Below are positions 9,591-17,021 of a DNA stretch of 60,057 nucleotides, piece after piece. Both the position numbers and the translations under genes were made by a program. Position 1 is the stretch's first letter; each line of letters starts with the position of its first letter. Source of the DNA: Candidatus Sumerlaeaceae bacterium (lineage in GTDB: Bacteria; Sumerlaeota; Sumerlaeia; Sumerlaeales; Sumerlaeaceae); assembly GCA_019695055.1 (NCBI GenBank), contig JAIBAT010000063.1, positions 70,220-130,276 of the forward strand, written 5' to 3'. The notes under the pieces were generated by a model. It ran no database searches, was not told where the DNA came from, and saw nothing but the letters and a program-made list of their open reading frames with translations.

Positions 9591-10685
9591 TCAAATGGAC
9601 GTCGCGGCAAAAACAAGGACCATGGCAAGGCCCGCAAGGAACAGCGGGTTGACGAAGAACCCCGCTGCCACCACAAGAAGCCAGATGGGGGACGTGATCC
9701 GGACGATGGCCCGCGCGGTGTTGCGGATGTCCTCCGAATACCAGCCCGCGACCCGTCGCATCAGAGCGGGCGCGGCCGCCGACATCTCCCCGGTCGTGAT
9801 CATGGCGATGGCCTCGGATGAAAAAACTTTTGTGTGGAACAGGGATTCGCCGATGGTCTGTCCCTGCCGGAGAAATTCCAAACCGGGTGCGAGTTGTTTT
9901 GCAATCTTAATATTGGGCGCCGCCCGCACCGCGGATTCAAAACCGATGGTGATGGGCAGGCCCGACTCCAATGTGGCGGCAAACACATCGAGAAAGGTCC
10001 CGACGGCAAATTTCCTGGCAAGCTTGCCGATTATGGGAAGGGAAAGGAGACCCGCGCTAATCCAGCGACGGGCCACCGTGCCGCGGGAGAATTCCCCCGC
10101 AGCCCAACCCAGGGCCGTCCCGGCCAGCACCGGGACAGCATAAAATCGAAGGGCCAGCAGCAACGCCGACCATGGATCCATCCCTTTCAGGCTGGCAATT
10201 GCCACATCGCGCGCCAACATGATAAGGACCCCTGCGTATACCAGCACCAACGGGTAAATGACAATTCGCAGGATCTCGCCCCTCAGGGCGCTCATCCACT
10301 GAAAGTGCCCCGCCAGCAAACGTAGCATTTCAGGCAATCGTCCCGATCGCATCCCGACGCCAATCATGCCGCGCATCAGGTCTGGCATTTCCCGGGCCTC
10401 TGCAAGGACGTTGTCGATGGGAACGCCGCCAGCGGTAAGTCTCATCATTCGCAGGGCCATTTGCTTGACTGACTCCCGCGGAGGTGACTCCGCTAGAATC
10501 TCGAGGGCTTTTGTGATGGGGAAGCCGGCTTCCAGAAGGGTCTGGAGCTGTGTGCAGATCATGGCCCATTCCGAAGCGCTCGGGCGGCCGAAACGGCGAT
10601 GGCGCAGTCGGGTGGGCGGGGATTTGGCTTCGCGCCCCGGGCTTATACCGGCTGATTTCCGAGGATTATGGCCCGAGGTCTTCAT
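9591..10685 (-). CDS. GspF/PilC-like type II secretion/type IV pilus inner-membrane protein
   Basis: 364 residues with the duplicated T2SSF architecture. The first repeat starts near LQTLLEAGFPITKALEIL and the second near FAATLESGLPITIGFESA. Each is followed by a hydrophobic segment, with a third membrane segment at the C-terminus. GspF/PilC proteins form the inner-membrane platform of type II secretion and type IV pilus machines. ATG 10685 gives a product close to the family length (about 400); an in-frame start at 10856 would add a Cys-rich unrelated leader. No ATPase, pilin or secretin gene adjoins it, so it is an orphan here and its machine must be encoded elsewhere. Confidence 0.85.
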   Translation of the reverse strand: MKTSGHNPRKSAGISPGREAKSPPTRLRHRRFGRPSASEWAMICTQLQTLLEAGFPITKALEILAESPPRESVKQMALRMMRLTAGGVPIDNVLAEAREMPDLMRGMIGVGMRSGRLPEMLRLLAGHFQWMSALRGEILRIVIYPLVLVYAGVLIMLARDVAIASLKGMDPWSALLLALRFYAVPVLAGTALGWAAGEFSRGTVARRWISAGLLSLPIIGKLARKFAVGTFLDVFAATLESGLPITIGFESAVRAAPNIKIAKQLAPGLEFLRQGQTIGESLFHTKVFSSEAIAMITTGEMSAAAPALMRRVAGWYSEDIRNTARAIVRITSPIWLLVVAAGFFVNPLFLAGLAMVLVFAATSI

Positions 10686-10914
10686 AAGGAGTCCGAAGAG
10701 ACTAAATCCGCGGGGCGGGGCGCCACAGCAACCGCAAAGAGGGGCATGACGCACCCAAAAGCGTGGGATGCACGGACCTTTTCGGGACAGCGAACTTAAT
10801 GTCGTTTTTATGCGATTATAAAGATGGACAGTGAGGTATTGGACAACAATAAGCAATTAAGTCTCTGATGAGCCTACTAATCCGATTAGGTTCCTCAGAT
10901 CTGTAGTACCATAG

Positions 10915-10967
10915 GCGCCGCACCGAGGTCTTCCGGGGAAGTCCACGGTGCGGCGCTTGTTGTTTTT
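10915..10967 (+). terminator. Orphan intrinsic terminator (possible small RNA or leader 3' end)
   Basis: An 11-bp perfect stem, GCGCCGCACCG (10915-10925) with CGGTGCGGCGC (10946-10956), encloses an inner CTTCC/GGAAG stem and is followed directly by TTGTTGTTTTT (10957-10967). This is a textbook Rho-independent terminator on the plus strand. The nearest upstream gene runs on the opposite strand, so the terminator must end either a small untranslated RNA starting in the preceding 100-250 bases or a long nrdA leader. The hairpin is seen; the transcript is inferred. Confidence 0.65.
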
Positions 10968-11180
10968 GGAACCGGTCTTGGTCCAAATGATTGGAAGCTC
11001 ATTGACCTAACGGCGGGCACATGTTGGGAGTGTGGGGACAAGACTCAGGGGCGGGTATCCAATTCGCCGGTACTGGGGGGGCAAAAAGAGCCCCGAAAAA
11101 CGGTCTTTTCACAAAAAATTCATGTGAAAAACACCTGCACAGATATTGCGGTTGGGATTTAAGGAACTTGCGCAAAAATA

Positions 11181-11223
11181 CCATATATTGCCCTTGACGG
11201 TTGGCGATAGGTACAATATCTGG
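11181..11223 (+). promoter_or_regulatory. Presumed nrdAB promoter with paired NrdR-box-like sites
   Basis: A sigma70-like promoter reads TTGCCC (11188-11193), an 18-bp spacer, and TACAAT (11212-11217). Compared with the NrdR core CWATATATWG, CCATATATTG at 11181-11190 matches 9 of 10 and CAATATCTGG at 11214-11223 matches 8 of 10. Their centres are 33 bp apart, near the usual three helical turns. One box covers the -35 and the other the -10. Transcription would begin about 10 bases before the ATG, giving a nearly leaderless message, which fits the lack of a Shine-Dalgarno sequence. Confidence 0.5.
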
Positions 11224-11233
11224 TCATTTCATT

Positions 11234-14002
11234 ATGATCCGCCAAATCATTCAAAAACTCAATGGCGTGCTTGTGCGCTTTGATGAAAGCAAAATCCGCC
11301 GGGCCATCGGGAAGGCCGCGGCAGCCACGGAATCGGGCAAAAACCCACGTGTGCTTGATGAAATTGCCGACCACGTCGTCCACGAGGTCGAGAGGCGATT
11401 CGAGGATTCCACCCCCGATGTGGAGTCCATCCAGGACATCGTCGAGCGCGGATTGATGCAATTTGGCCTCTTCGACGAGGCCAAGGCCTACATCCTCTAT
11501 CGCGCCGAGCGCCAGCGCCAGCGCGAGATTGCCCAGTTGGAACTCATTCGCCGCGTTGAGGCCAGCCAGTTGTCCATTCGCAACCGCACTGGTGCCCGCC
11601 AGCGGCTCGATGCGAAGTGGCTCTATGACCTTTTTGCCAAGTCGGCCAAGGGTTTCGAGCGTGTGGTCAATGTCGAAGCGCTTGTGGAGCGGTGCGCCGC
11701 GTCGCTCTACGAGGACATGCCATTCGAGGAAGTTTTGAAGGCGGCTGTTTATACGGCCCGCGCACTGGTGGAAAAGGATCCCGCCTATTCGCACGTGGCT
11801 GCGCGACTGATGCTCGAAAGCATTTATGACGAAGTGGCCGAGGATGTCAGCGAAACCGACGCGGCAGCCCGCTACCGGGCGGCGTTTGTATCAAATGTTC
11901 GCTCTGCGGTTGCCGCCGGACGTTTGGATCCGCTGCTTTTGGAGTTTGATCTTGAGAAAATGGCCGCCGCCATGGACCTGTCGCGCGACCACCTGCTCGA
12001 TTACATGGGCTTGCAGACCCTTTACGATCGCTACTTCCTGCGAGTCGAAGGCGGCGAGCGCAGGCTCGAGGCCCCCCAGGGATTTTGGATGCGCGTCTCC
12101 ATGGGTCTCGCGCAGCTCGAAGGCGAGAACCACGAGGCACGAGCCAGGGAATTCTACGATGTCATTTCCACCATGCGCTATGTCCCTTCCACGCCGACGC
12201 TGTTCCATGCAGGGACAACTTACCCCCAGCTCAGCTCCTGTTACCTGAACACCGTCGAGGACGACCTGAACCACATTTTCAAGGTTTATTCCGACAACGC
12301 CCAACTTTCGAAATATTCGGGCGGCATCGGCACCGACTGGACCAACATCCGCGGCACCGGCGCGCTGATCAAGACGACCAACGTGCCCAGCCAGGGCGTG
12401 GTGCCGTTCCTCAAGATCGCCAACGATGTGACCGTGGCCATCAATCGCAGCGGCAAGCGTCGCGGTGCGGCCTGCTGCTACCTTGAAACCTGGCACTATG
12501 ACATCGAGGATTTCCTCGATCTGCGCAAGAATACCGGCGACGAGCGCCGCCGCACCCACGACATGAACACGGCCAACTGGATTCCCGACCTGTTCATGAA
12601 GCGGGTGGTCGCCGACGAGGACTGGACGCTTTTTTCACCCAACGATACGCCGGACCTGCACCATCTGTATGGCCGCGCCTTTGAAAACCGCTATTGCGAG
12701 TATGAGCGCAAGGTGAGGACCGGCGAGATTACCGTATGCAAGACCATCCCGGCCCGCACACTGTGGCGCAAGATGATCACGATGCTCTTTGAAACCGGTC
12801 ATCCGTGGCTGACGTTCAAGGATCCCTGCAACGTGCGTTCGCCCCAGGATCACGCTGGCGTCATTCATTGTTCCAATCTCTGCACGGAAATCACGTTGAA
12901 CACCTCGCGCGAGGAGACAGCCGTCTGCAATCTTGGCTCCATCAACCTCGGCAAACACATCCGTGGTGGGCAGATGGATTTCGACCTGCTCCAGACCACC
13001 GCCCGCGTTGCCATGCGCATCCTCGACAATGTGATCGACCTGAACTTCTATCCGACCGACGAGGCAAAGACCTCCAACATGAAGCATCGCCCTGTGGGCC
13101 TGGGCATCATGGGCTTTCAGGATGCGCTTTATCTTCAGGGCATCGACTTCGAGAGCGAGGCCGCGGTGGAATTTGCCGACGCCAGCATGGAGTTCATTTC
13201 CTATTACGCGATTCAGACTTCATCCGAGCTGGCTGCCGAGCGCGGCGCGTACGAAAGCTACAAGGGCTCCAAGTGGGATCGCGGCATCTTCCCCGTAGAT
13301 ACGCTGGATTTGCTCGAAGAAGAGCGTGGCATGCCCATTGATGTGTCGCGCGGAGGCCGCCTGGATTGGGCGCCTGTCCGCGAATCGGTGAGCCGCCATG
13401 GCATGCGCAACTCGAACTGCATGGCGATCGCGCCAACGGCAACGATTTCCAATATTAGCGGCTGCCTTCCCTGCATCGAGCCCATTTACAAAAACCTTTA
13501 TGTGAAATCCAACATGAGCGGTGAGTTCACCATCATCAACCGCTACCTGGTGGACGAACTGAAGGCACGTGGCCTGTGGAATGAGGACATGATCGACAGC
13601 CTGAAGCGCAGCGACGGCAGCGTACAGGAGATCGACGAAATCCCCATGGACCTGCGCCGGCGCTTCAAGGAAGCTTTTGAAATTGACCCAAGCTGGCTGA
13701 TCCGCATGGCCGCAGTCCGTGGCAAGTGGATCGACCAAAGCCAGTCGCTTAACATCTTCATGCAGGGCACCTCCGGGCCCAAGTTGTCTGAGACCTACCT
13801 GGCGGCTTGGCAGGCCGGACTGAAGACCACCTACTACCTGCGCTCCATGGCGGCGTCCTCCATCGAGAAATCCACGATGGACCTTCGCAAGGGCGAGCAG
13901 GGAGTATCCCGTTCCGCGGCACCCGTGGCGGAGGCGTCCGTTCCGGCGCCGTTGCCGTCGGCCTGCCGTATCAATGACCCCGACTGCGAGGCGTGCCAGT
14001 AA
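11234..14002 (+). CDS. nrdA: Class I ribonucleoside-diphosphate reductase, alpha subunit
   Basis: A 922-residue catalytic subunit. Residues 1-95 form an ATP-cone allosteric domain (MIRQIIQKLNGVLVRFDESK...). The catalytic barrel carries STPTLFHAGT, the redox Cys in SSCYL, the NLCTEI triad (Cys near residue 550), the second redox Cys in CNLGSINL, and a PTATISNISG phosphate loop. The C-terminal DPDCEACQ holds the thiol pair that re-reduces the active site. ATG 11234 is preferred over TTG 11201, because the latter would put the NrdR-like promoter inside the gene. nrdB follows after a 114-bp gap. The partner is a class Ic type radical subunit, so the holoenzyme is expected to use an Mn/Fe cluster. 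Confidence 0.95.
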   Translation: MIRQIIQKLNGVLVRFDESKIRRAIGKAAAATESGKNPRVLDEIADHVVHEVERRFEDSTPDVESIQDIVERGLMQFGLFDEAKAYILYRAERQRQREIAQLELIRRVEASQLSIRNRTGARQRLDAKWLYDLFAKSAKGFERVVNVEALVERCAASLYEDMPFEEVLKAAVYTARALVEKDPAYSHVAARLMLESIYDEVAEDVSETDAAARYRAAFVSNVRSAVAAGRLDPLLLEFDLEKMAAAMDLSRDHLLDYMGLQTLYDRYFLRVEGGERRLEAPQGFWMRVSMGLAQLEGENHEARAREFYDVISTMRYVPSTPTLFHAGTTYPQLSSCYLNTVEDDLNHIFKVYSDNAQLSKYSGGIGTDWTNIRGTGALIKTTNVPSQGVVPFLKIANDVTVAINRSGKRRGAACCYLETWHYDIEDFLDLRKNTGDERRRTHDMNTANWIPDLFMKRVVADEDWTLFSPNDTPDLHHLYGRAFENRYCEYERKVRTGEITVCKTIPARTLWRKMITMLFETGHPWLTFKDPCNVRSPQDHAGVIHCSNLCTEITLNTSREETAVCNLGSINLGKHIRGGQMDFDLLQTTARVAMRILDNVIDLNFYPTDEAKTSNMKHRPVGLGIMGFQDALYLQGIDFESEAAVEFADASMEFISYYAIQTSSELAAERGAYESYKGSKWDRGIFPVDTLDLLEEERGMPIDVSRGGRLDWAPVRESVSRHGMRNSNCMAIAPTATISNISGCLPCIEPIYKNLYVKSNMSGEFTIINRYLVDELKARGLWNEDMIDSLKRSDGSVQEIDEIPMDLRRRFKEAFEIDPSWLIRMAAVRGKWIDQSQSLNIFMQGTSGPKLSETYLAAWQAGLKTTYYLRSMAASSIEKSTMDLRKGEQGVSRSAAPVAEASVPAPLPSACRINDPDCEACQ

Positions 14003-14116
14003 GGGCATGCCCCCGCACCACCGGGGACAAGTTTTAAGTAGTAATCAAAGTTTGTTAACAGTAACCGCAGACAAGCAGACACGCTGGTCGCAATTTCCTG
14101 TTGAGGAGACAGTACG

Positions 14117-15133
14117 ATGACTTTCAGCCGCATAGGTGAGAAACGCCTGCTCAACGCAGGCGACACAGACCCAAATAAGATTCTTCCCATTAAGTACCAG
14201 TGGGCCCGCGACTACTACAAGAAGGGTGTCGCGAACAACTGGACCCCCGAGGAAGTGCCCATGCAGGGCGATATCGAATTGTGGAAGCGCCCCGGCGGCC
14301 TTTCCGACGACGAGCGCCGACTGATCATGTGGAACATGGGATTCTTCTCCACCGCCGAGAGCCTGACGGCGAACAACATCGTCCTCTGCGTCTACAAGCA
14401 TCTCACGAATCCCGAATGCCGCCAGTACCTGCTGCGCCAGGCCTACGAGGAGGCGATTCACACCGACACCTTTATCTACTGCTGCGACTCGCTGGGTCTC
14501 GACCCGGACGAGGTGTACACGATGTACAACACGATTCCCAGCATCCACGACAAGGATGCGTTCGTGGTGGAAATCACCAAGTCCCTGATGGATCCGGGAT
14601 TCAAGCCGGACACCCTTGAGAATATCCAGCGCTTTGTCCACGATTTGGTGGGCTACTATGTCATCATGGAGGGGATTTTCTTTTATGCCGGCTTCGTGAT
14701 GATGCTCAGCTTTGCCCGCCAGAACAAGATGGTTGGTGTCAGCGAGCAGTTCCAGTATATCCTTCGCGACGAGTCCGTGCACCTTGCCTTTGGCAGCGAC
14801 ATGGTGAACACCCTCGTGGACGAGAACCCGCAAATCTGGACTCCGGAGTTCAAGGAACAGCTTGTGGCGAACATCCGCCGCGCCGTGGAACTCGAAGTCT
14901 TGTATGCCAAGGATTGCCTGCCCCGCGGCGTCTTTGGCCTGCGCTGGGATTCCATCCAGCAGTATGTCGAATACATTGCCGACCGCCGCCTCGAGCGCAT
15001 CCGGCTTCCCAAGCAGTACGGCGCGACCAACCCGTTTCCATGGATGAGTGAGGTCATTGATCTGAAGAAGGAGAAGAACTTCTTCGAAACCCGTGTCACC
15101 GAGTACCAAACTGGCGGCGCGCTGGTCTGGTAG
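14117..15133 (+). CDS. nrdB: Class Ic (Chlamydia-type) ribonucleotide reductase beta subunit
   Basis: A 338-residue ferritin-like radical-generating subunit. The metal ligands are E81, E112, H115, E185, E219 and H222. The residue four after H115, where class Ia enzymes have the radical tyrosine, is F119 (TTT at 14471), and the first ligand is Glu (E81, GAG at 14357) instead of Asp. The spacing of all seven positions is identical to that of the Chlamydia trachomatis enzyme (E89, E120, H123, F127, E193, E227, H230), offset by 8. Class Ic subunits hold a Mn(IV)/Fe(III) cofactor in place of a tyrosyl radical. A Shine-Dalgarno sequence (GAGGAG) precedes the ATG. The gene lies 10 bp upstream of a VOC protein gene. 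Confidence 0.95.
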   Translation: MTFSRIGEKRLLNAGDTDPNKILPIKYQWARDYYKKGVANNWTPEEVPMQGDIELWKRPGGLSDDERRLIMWNMGFFSTAESLTANNIVLCVYKHLTNPECRQYLLRQAYEEAIHTDTFIYCCDSLGLDPDEVYTMYNTIPSIHDKDAFVVEITKSLMDPGFKPDTLENIQRFVHDLVGYYVIMEGIFFYAGFVMMLSFARQNKMVGVSEQFQYILRDESVHLAFGSDMVNTLVDENPQIWTPEFKEQLVANIRRAVELEVLYAKDCLPRGVFGLRWDSIQQYVEYIADRRLERIRLPKQYGATNPFPWMSEVIDLKKEKNFFETRVTEYQTGGALVW

Positions 15134-15143
15134 GGAGAATCAA

Positions 15144-15554
15144 ATGATCACCCGCCTCGCCCACGCCTGCATGCTGTCCAGCAACCTCGAAGCCACCGAG
15201 CGCTTCTACTGCGCCGCGTTGGGCATGAAGCGCCGCTTCGAGTTTCGCCGTGGCGACGATGTGTTCGGTTTCTATCTCGATGCTGGCGGCACCACGTTCC
15301 TCGAAGTGTTTCGGGGCGATCCTAATGGCGTCGAAGGGCGAATCCGCCACTGGTGCTTTGAGGTCGAGGACCTTGACGCCACCCGCCAGAGCCTTATCGA
15401 CCACGGGTTTTCCCCCACGGAGAAAATCCTGCCCTTGGATCACACCTGGCAGTTCTGGTGCAAGGATCCCGACGGCATTGACGTTGAGTTTCAGCAATAC
15501 ACCCCGGACAGCCTGCAGCTACGGGGTGGCATTGTCCAGAAGGGTAAAGAGTAG
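15144..15554 (+). CDS. VOC-superfamily (glyoxalase I-like) protein
   Basis: 136 residues forming a pair of beta-alpha-beta-beta-beta modules of the vicinal oxygen chelate fold. The opening (RLAHACMLSSNLEATERFY) and the end (FWCKDPDGIDVEFQQY) carry the usual metal-site His near residue 7 and the Glu of the last strand. Lactoylglutathione lyase, dioxygenase or antibiotic-binding activities all occur in this fold, so the substrate is unknown. The start is ATG 15144, preceded by AGGGAG. It lies 10 bp after nrdB and is probably in the same transcript, followed by 87-144 bp before the conflict genes. Confidence 0.85.
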   Translation: MITRLAHACMLSSNLEATERFYCAALGMKRRFEFRRGDDVFGFYLDAGGTTFLEVFRGDPNGVEGRIRHWCFEVEDLDATRQSLIDHGFSPTEKILPLDHTWQFWCKDPDGIDVEFQQYTPDSLQLRGGIVQKGKE

Positions 15555-15698
15555 CGTTCCGGATTGACAGGTGACTGGGGCCGCCGGGGCCTTATCGATC
15601 CTGCTTTCTTTCTCATTTTTTCCTTAACATTGTGATTTCCGGTGCCCGTAATGGGGCGCTACAACCACGGAAACCACAACAAGGGCGCAATATTAGGC

Positions 15699-17021
15699 AT
15701 GGAATTCGATTGGGGCTATCTGCTGGACTTCATTGAAGAGCGAGCCGTTGTGCCTATCATCGGCTCGCAACTTCTTTTGGTCGAGGTGGGCGGTGAGAAA
15801 ATCCTTCTCGATCGACTTATTGTCCGCAAACTTTGCGAGAAGCGTCGGATGAATCCTGCCTTCCTGCCCCCCAACATGAGTTTGACGGAATTTGCTCTCC
15901 AGGCGCGCCTCGATCGCGGCGAGCTGAGCAGCGATGTGAACTCCGTGCTGGCAAGCTGCCAGGAGATCGTTCCCGAGCCGCTCCGCAAGCTGGCGGAGAT
16001 TCGGGATTTCGACCTATTCGTTTCGACAACTTTTGATTCCCTTATGGTCCGGGCTTTGAACGAGACTCGTTTTGGCGGGGGCACTGGAACCCGCCAGCTG
16101 GTTTACTCGTCGAATGCCGTCATAGAGGACATCCCCTCGGATGCGGATTTGCCGGGCGAAGCCGCAGTATATCATCTGTTGGGCAAGGCCAGCAGGAGTC
16201 CCGATTATGCAATCTCGGATGAGGATGTCCTGGAATTTGTCCTGTTACTGCAAACGCGTCGTCCGCGAAACCTCTTTAACCTCCTGAAGCGAAAGTACCT
16301 GCTGCTCATCGGATGCAGTTTTTCCGACTGGTTGTCGCGCTTCTTCATTCGCACGGCGCGCGAGGAACGCATTTCCAAGCGCGACAAGTATGAGATCCTG
16401 GCGGACAACAGTGCCGCCAACGATGACGGACTCGTCACGTTCCTGGAACAGAACAGATCAAAAGTTTATCGGGATGGCGGGGCGGTTGACTTTGTCAATG
16501 AACTCCACAAGCAATGGTCCGCGCGCAAGGCCCAGGCCTCCCCGTCCCAGCCCAAGATTCCCACGGACCAGAACTATGCGATTTTCCTGAGTTACTGCAG
16601 CGACGACCGCGAGAAGGCCCGCGCCTTCAAGGGCGCCCTCGAGGAACAGGGGCTGTACGTTTGGATGGACGAGGCTGGAATTGAAGACGCCACCCGGTGG
16701 GAGGATGAGATCAAGAAGAATGTCGAGAAGGCCCGCCTGTTTGTCGCGCTGATTTCTGGCAACGCCGTGCGTTCCCACCGGCGGTACCTGTTCAAGGAGT
16801 GGGCGTTTGCCGCCGAGGAATCCAAGTTGCGCCGGCGCGATCTGCCATACCTGCACGTTGTTTCAATGGACGGGACATTGCCAGACACGCCCGGCCTTCC
16901 GCCGGAGTTTGCCGCCATTCAATGGCGGACCTGTCCGGACGGTCTGCCGACGCCGGAGTTTGTTGGCGGTGTCGTCGCAGCTGTGCGATCCCACAAGATG
17001 GCGGACCAGGGTTTCCGATGA
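15699..17021 (+). CDS. SIR2-like/TIR fusion protein, probable NAD-targeting effector
   Basis: 440 residues. Residues 1-285 resemble the SIR2-like domain of bacterial conflict proteins (FDWGYLLDFIEE, VVPIIGSQLL, LFVSTTFDSL, VYHLLGK, LLLIGCSFSDWLSRFF). Residues 292-425 form a TIR domain (YAIFLSYCSDDREKARAF, BB-loop region VWMDEAGIEDATRW) with the candidate NADase glutamate E367 in LFKEW. The sirtuin catalytic Asn (TTN[YF]D) reads Thr (STTFD, T111) and the His before Gly (LHG) reads Leu (LLG, L161). The SIR2 part may therefore bind rather than cleave NAD, leaving TIR as the effector. ATG 15699 fits the family N-terminus; GTG 15642 and ATG 15651 are possible. Its stop overlaps the nSTAND start by 4 bp (ATGA). 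Bacterial TIR and SIR2 domains commonly deplete NAD+ on phage infection; that role here is inferred. Confidence 0.82.
   Translation: MEFDWGYLLDFIEERAVVPIIGSQLLLVEVGGEKILLDRLIVRKLCEKRRMNPAFLPPNMSLTEFALQARLDRGELSSDVNSVLASCQEIVPEPLRKLAEIRDFDLFVSTTFDSLMVRALNETRFGGGTGTRQLVYSSNAVIEDIPSDADLPGEAAVYHLLGKASRSPDYAISDEDVLEFVLLLQTRRPRNLFNLLKRKYLLLIGCSFSDWLSRFFIRTAREERISKRDKYEILADNSAANDDGLVTFLEQNRSKVYRDGGAVDFVNELHKQWSARKAQASPSQPKIPTDQNYAIFLSYCSDDREKARAFKGALEEQGLYVWMDEAGIEDATRWEDEIKKNVEKARLFVALISGNAVRSHRRYLFKEWAFAAEESKLRRRDLPYLHVVSMDGTLPDTPGLPPEFAAIQWRTCPDGLPTPEFVGGVVAAVRSHKMADQGFR

Larger units (their letters stand above)
10686..11233. other. Divergent intergenic region between gspF-like gene and nrdA
   Basis: 548 bp. 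The first 180 bp carry no recognisable signal. At 10915-10967 there is a strong plus-strand terminator-like hairpin with no upstream plus-strand gene. The last 60 bp hold the presumed nrdA promoter with two NrdR-box-like elements. No protein-coding frame in the interval is convincing. Confidence 0.6.

Noticed and set aside
9302..9594. Two opposing short open frames upstream of nrdJ
   Set aside because: They cover the same bases on both strands and neither shows a ribosome site or family features.
15570..15630. Possible terminator after the VOC gene (GGCC-rich stem then T-rich tract)
   Set aside because: The stem is only about 4 bp and the T-rich stretch is not adjacent, so it is not a convincing intrinsic terminator.
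16799..17017. In-frame 5' extension of the nSTAND gene
   Set aside because: It overlaps the TIR-coding region in another frame, while ATG 17018 gives the expected nSTAND N-terminus and an ATGA coupling with the upstream gene.
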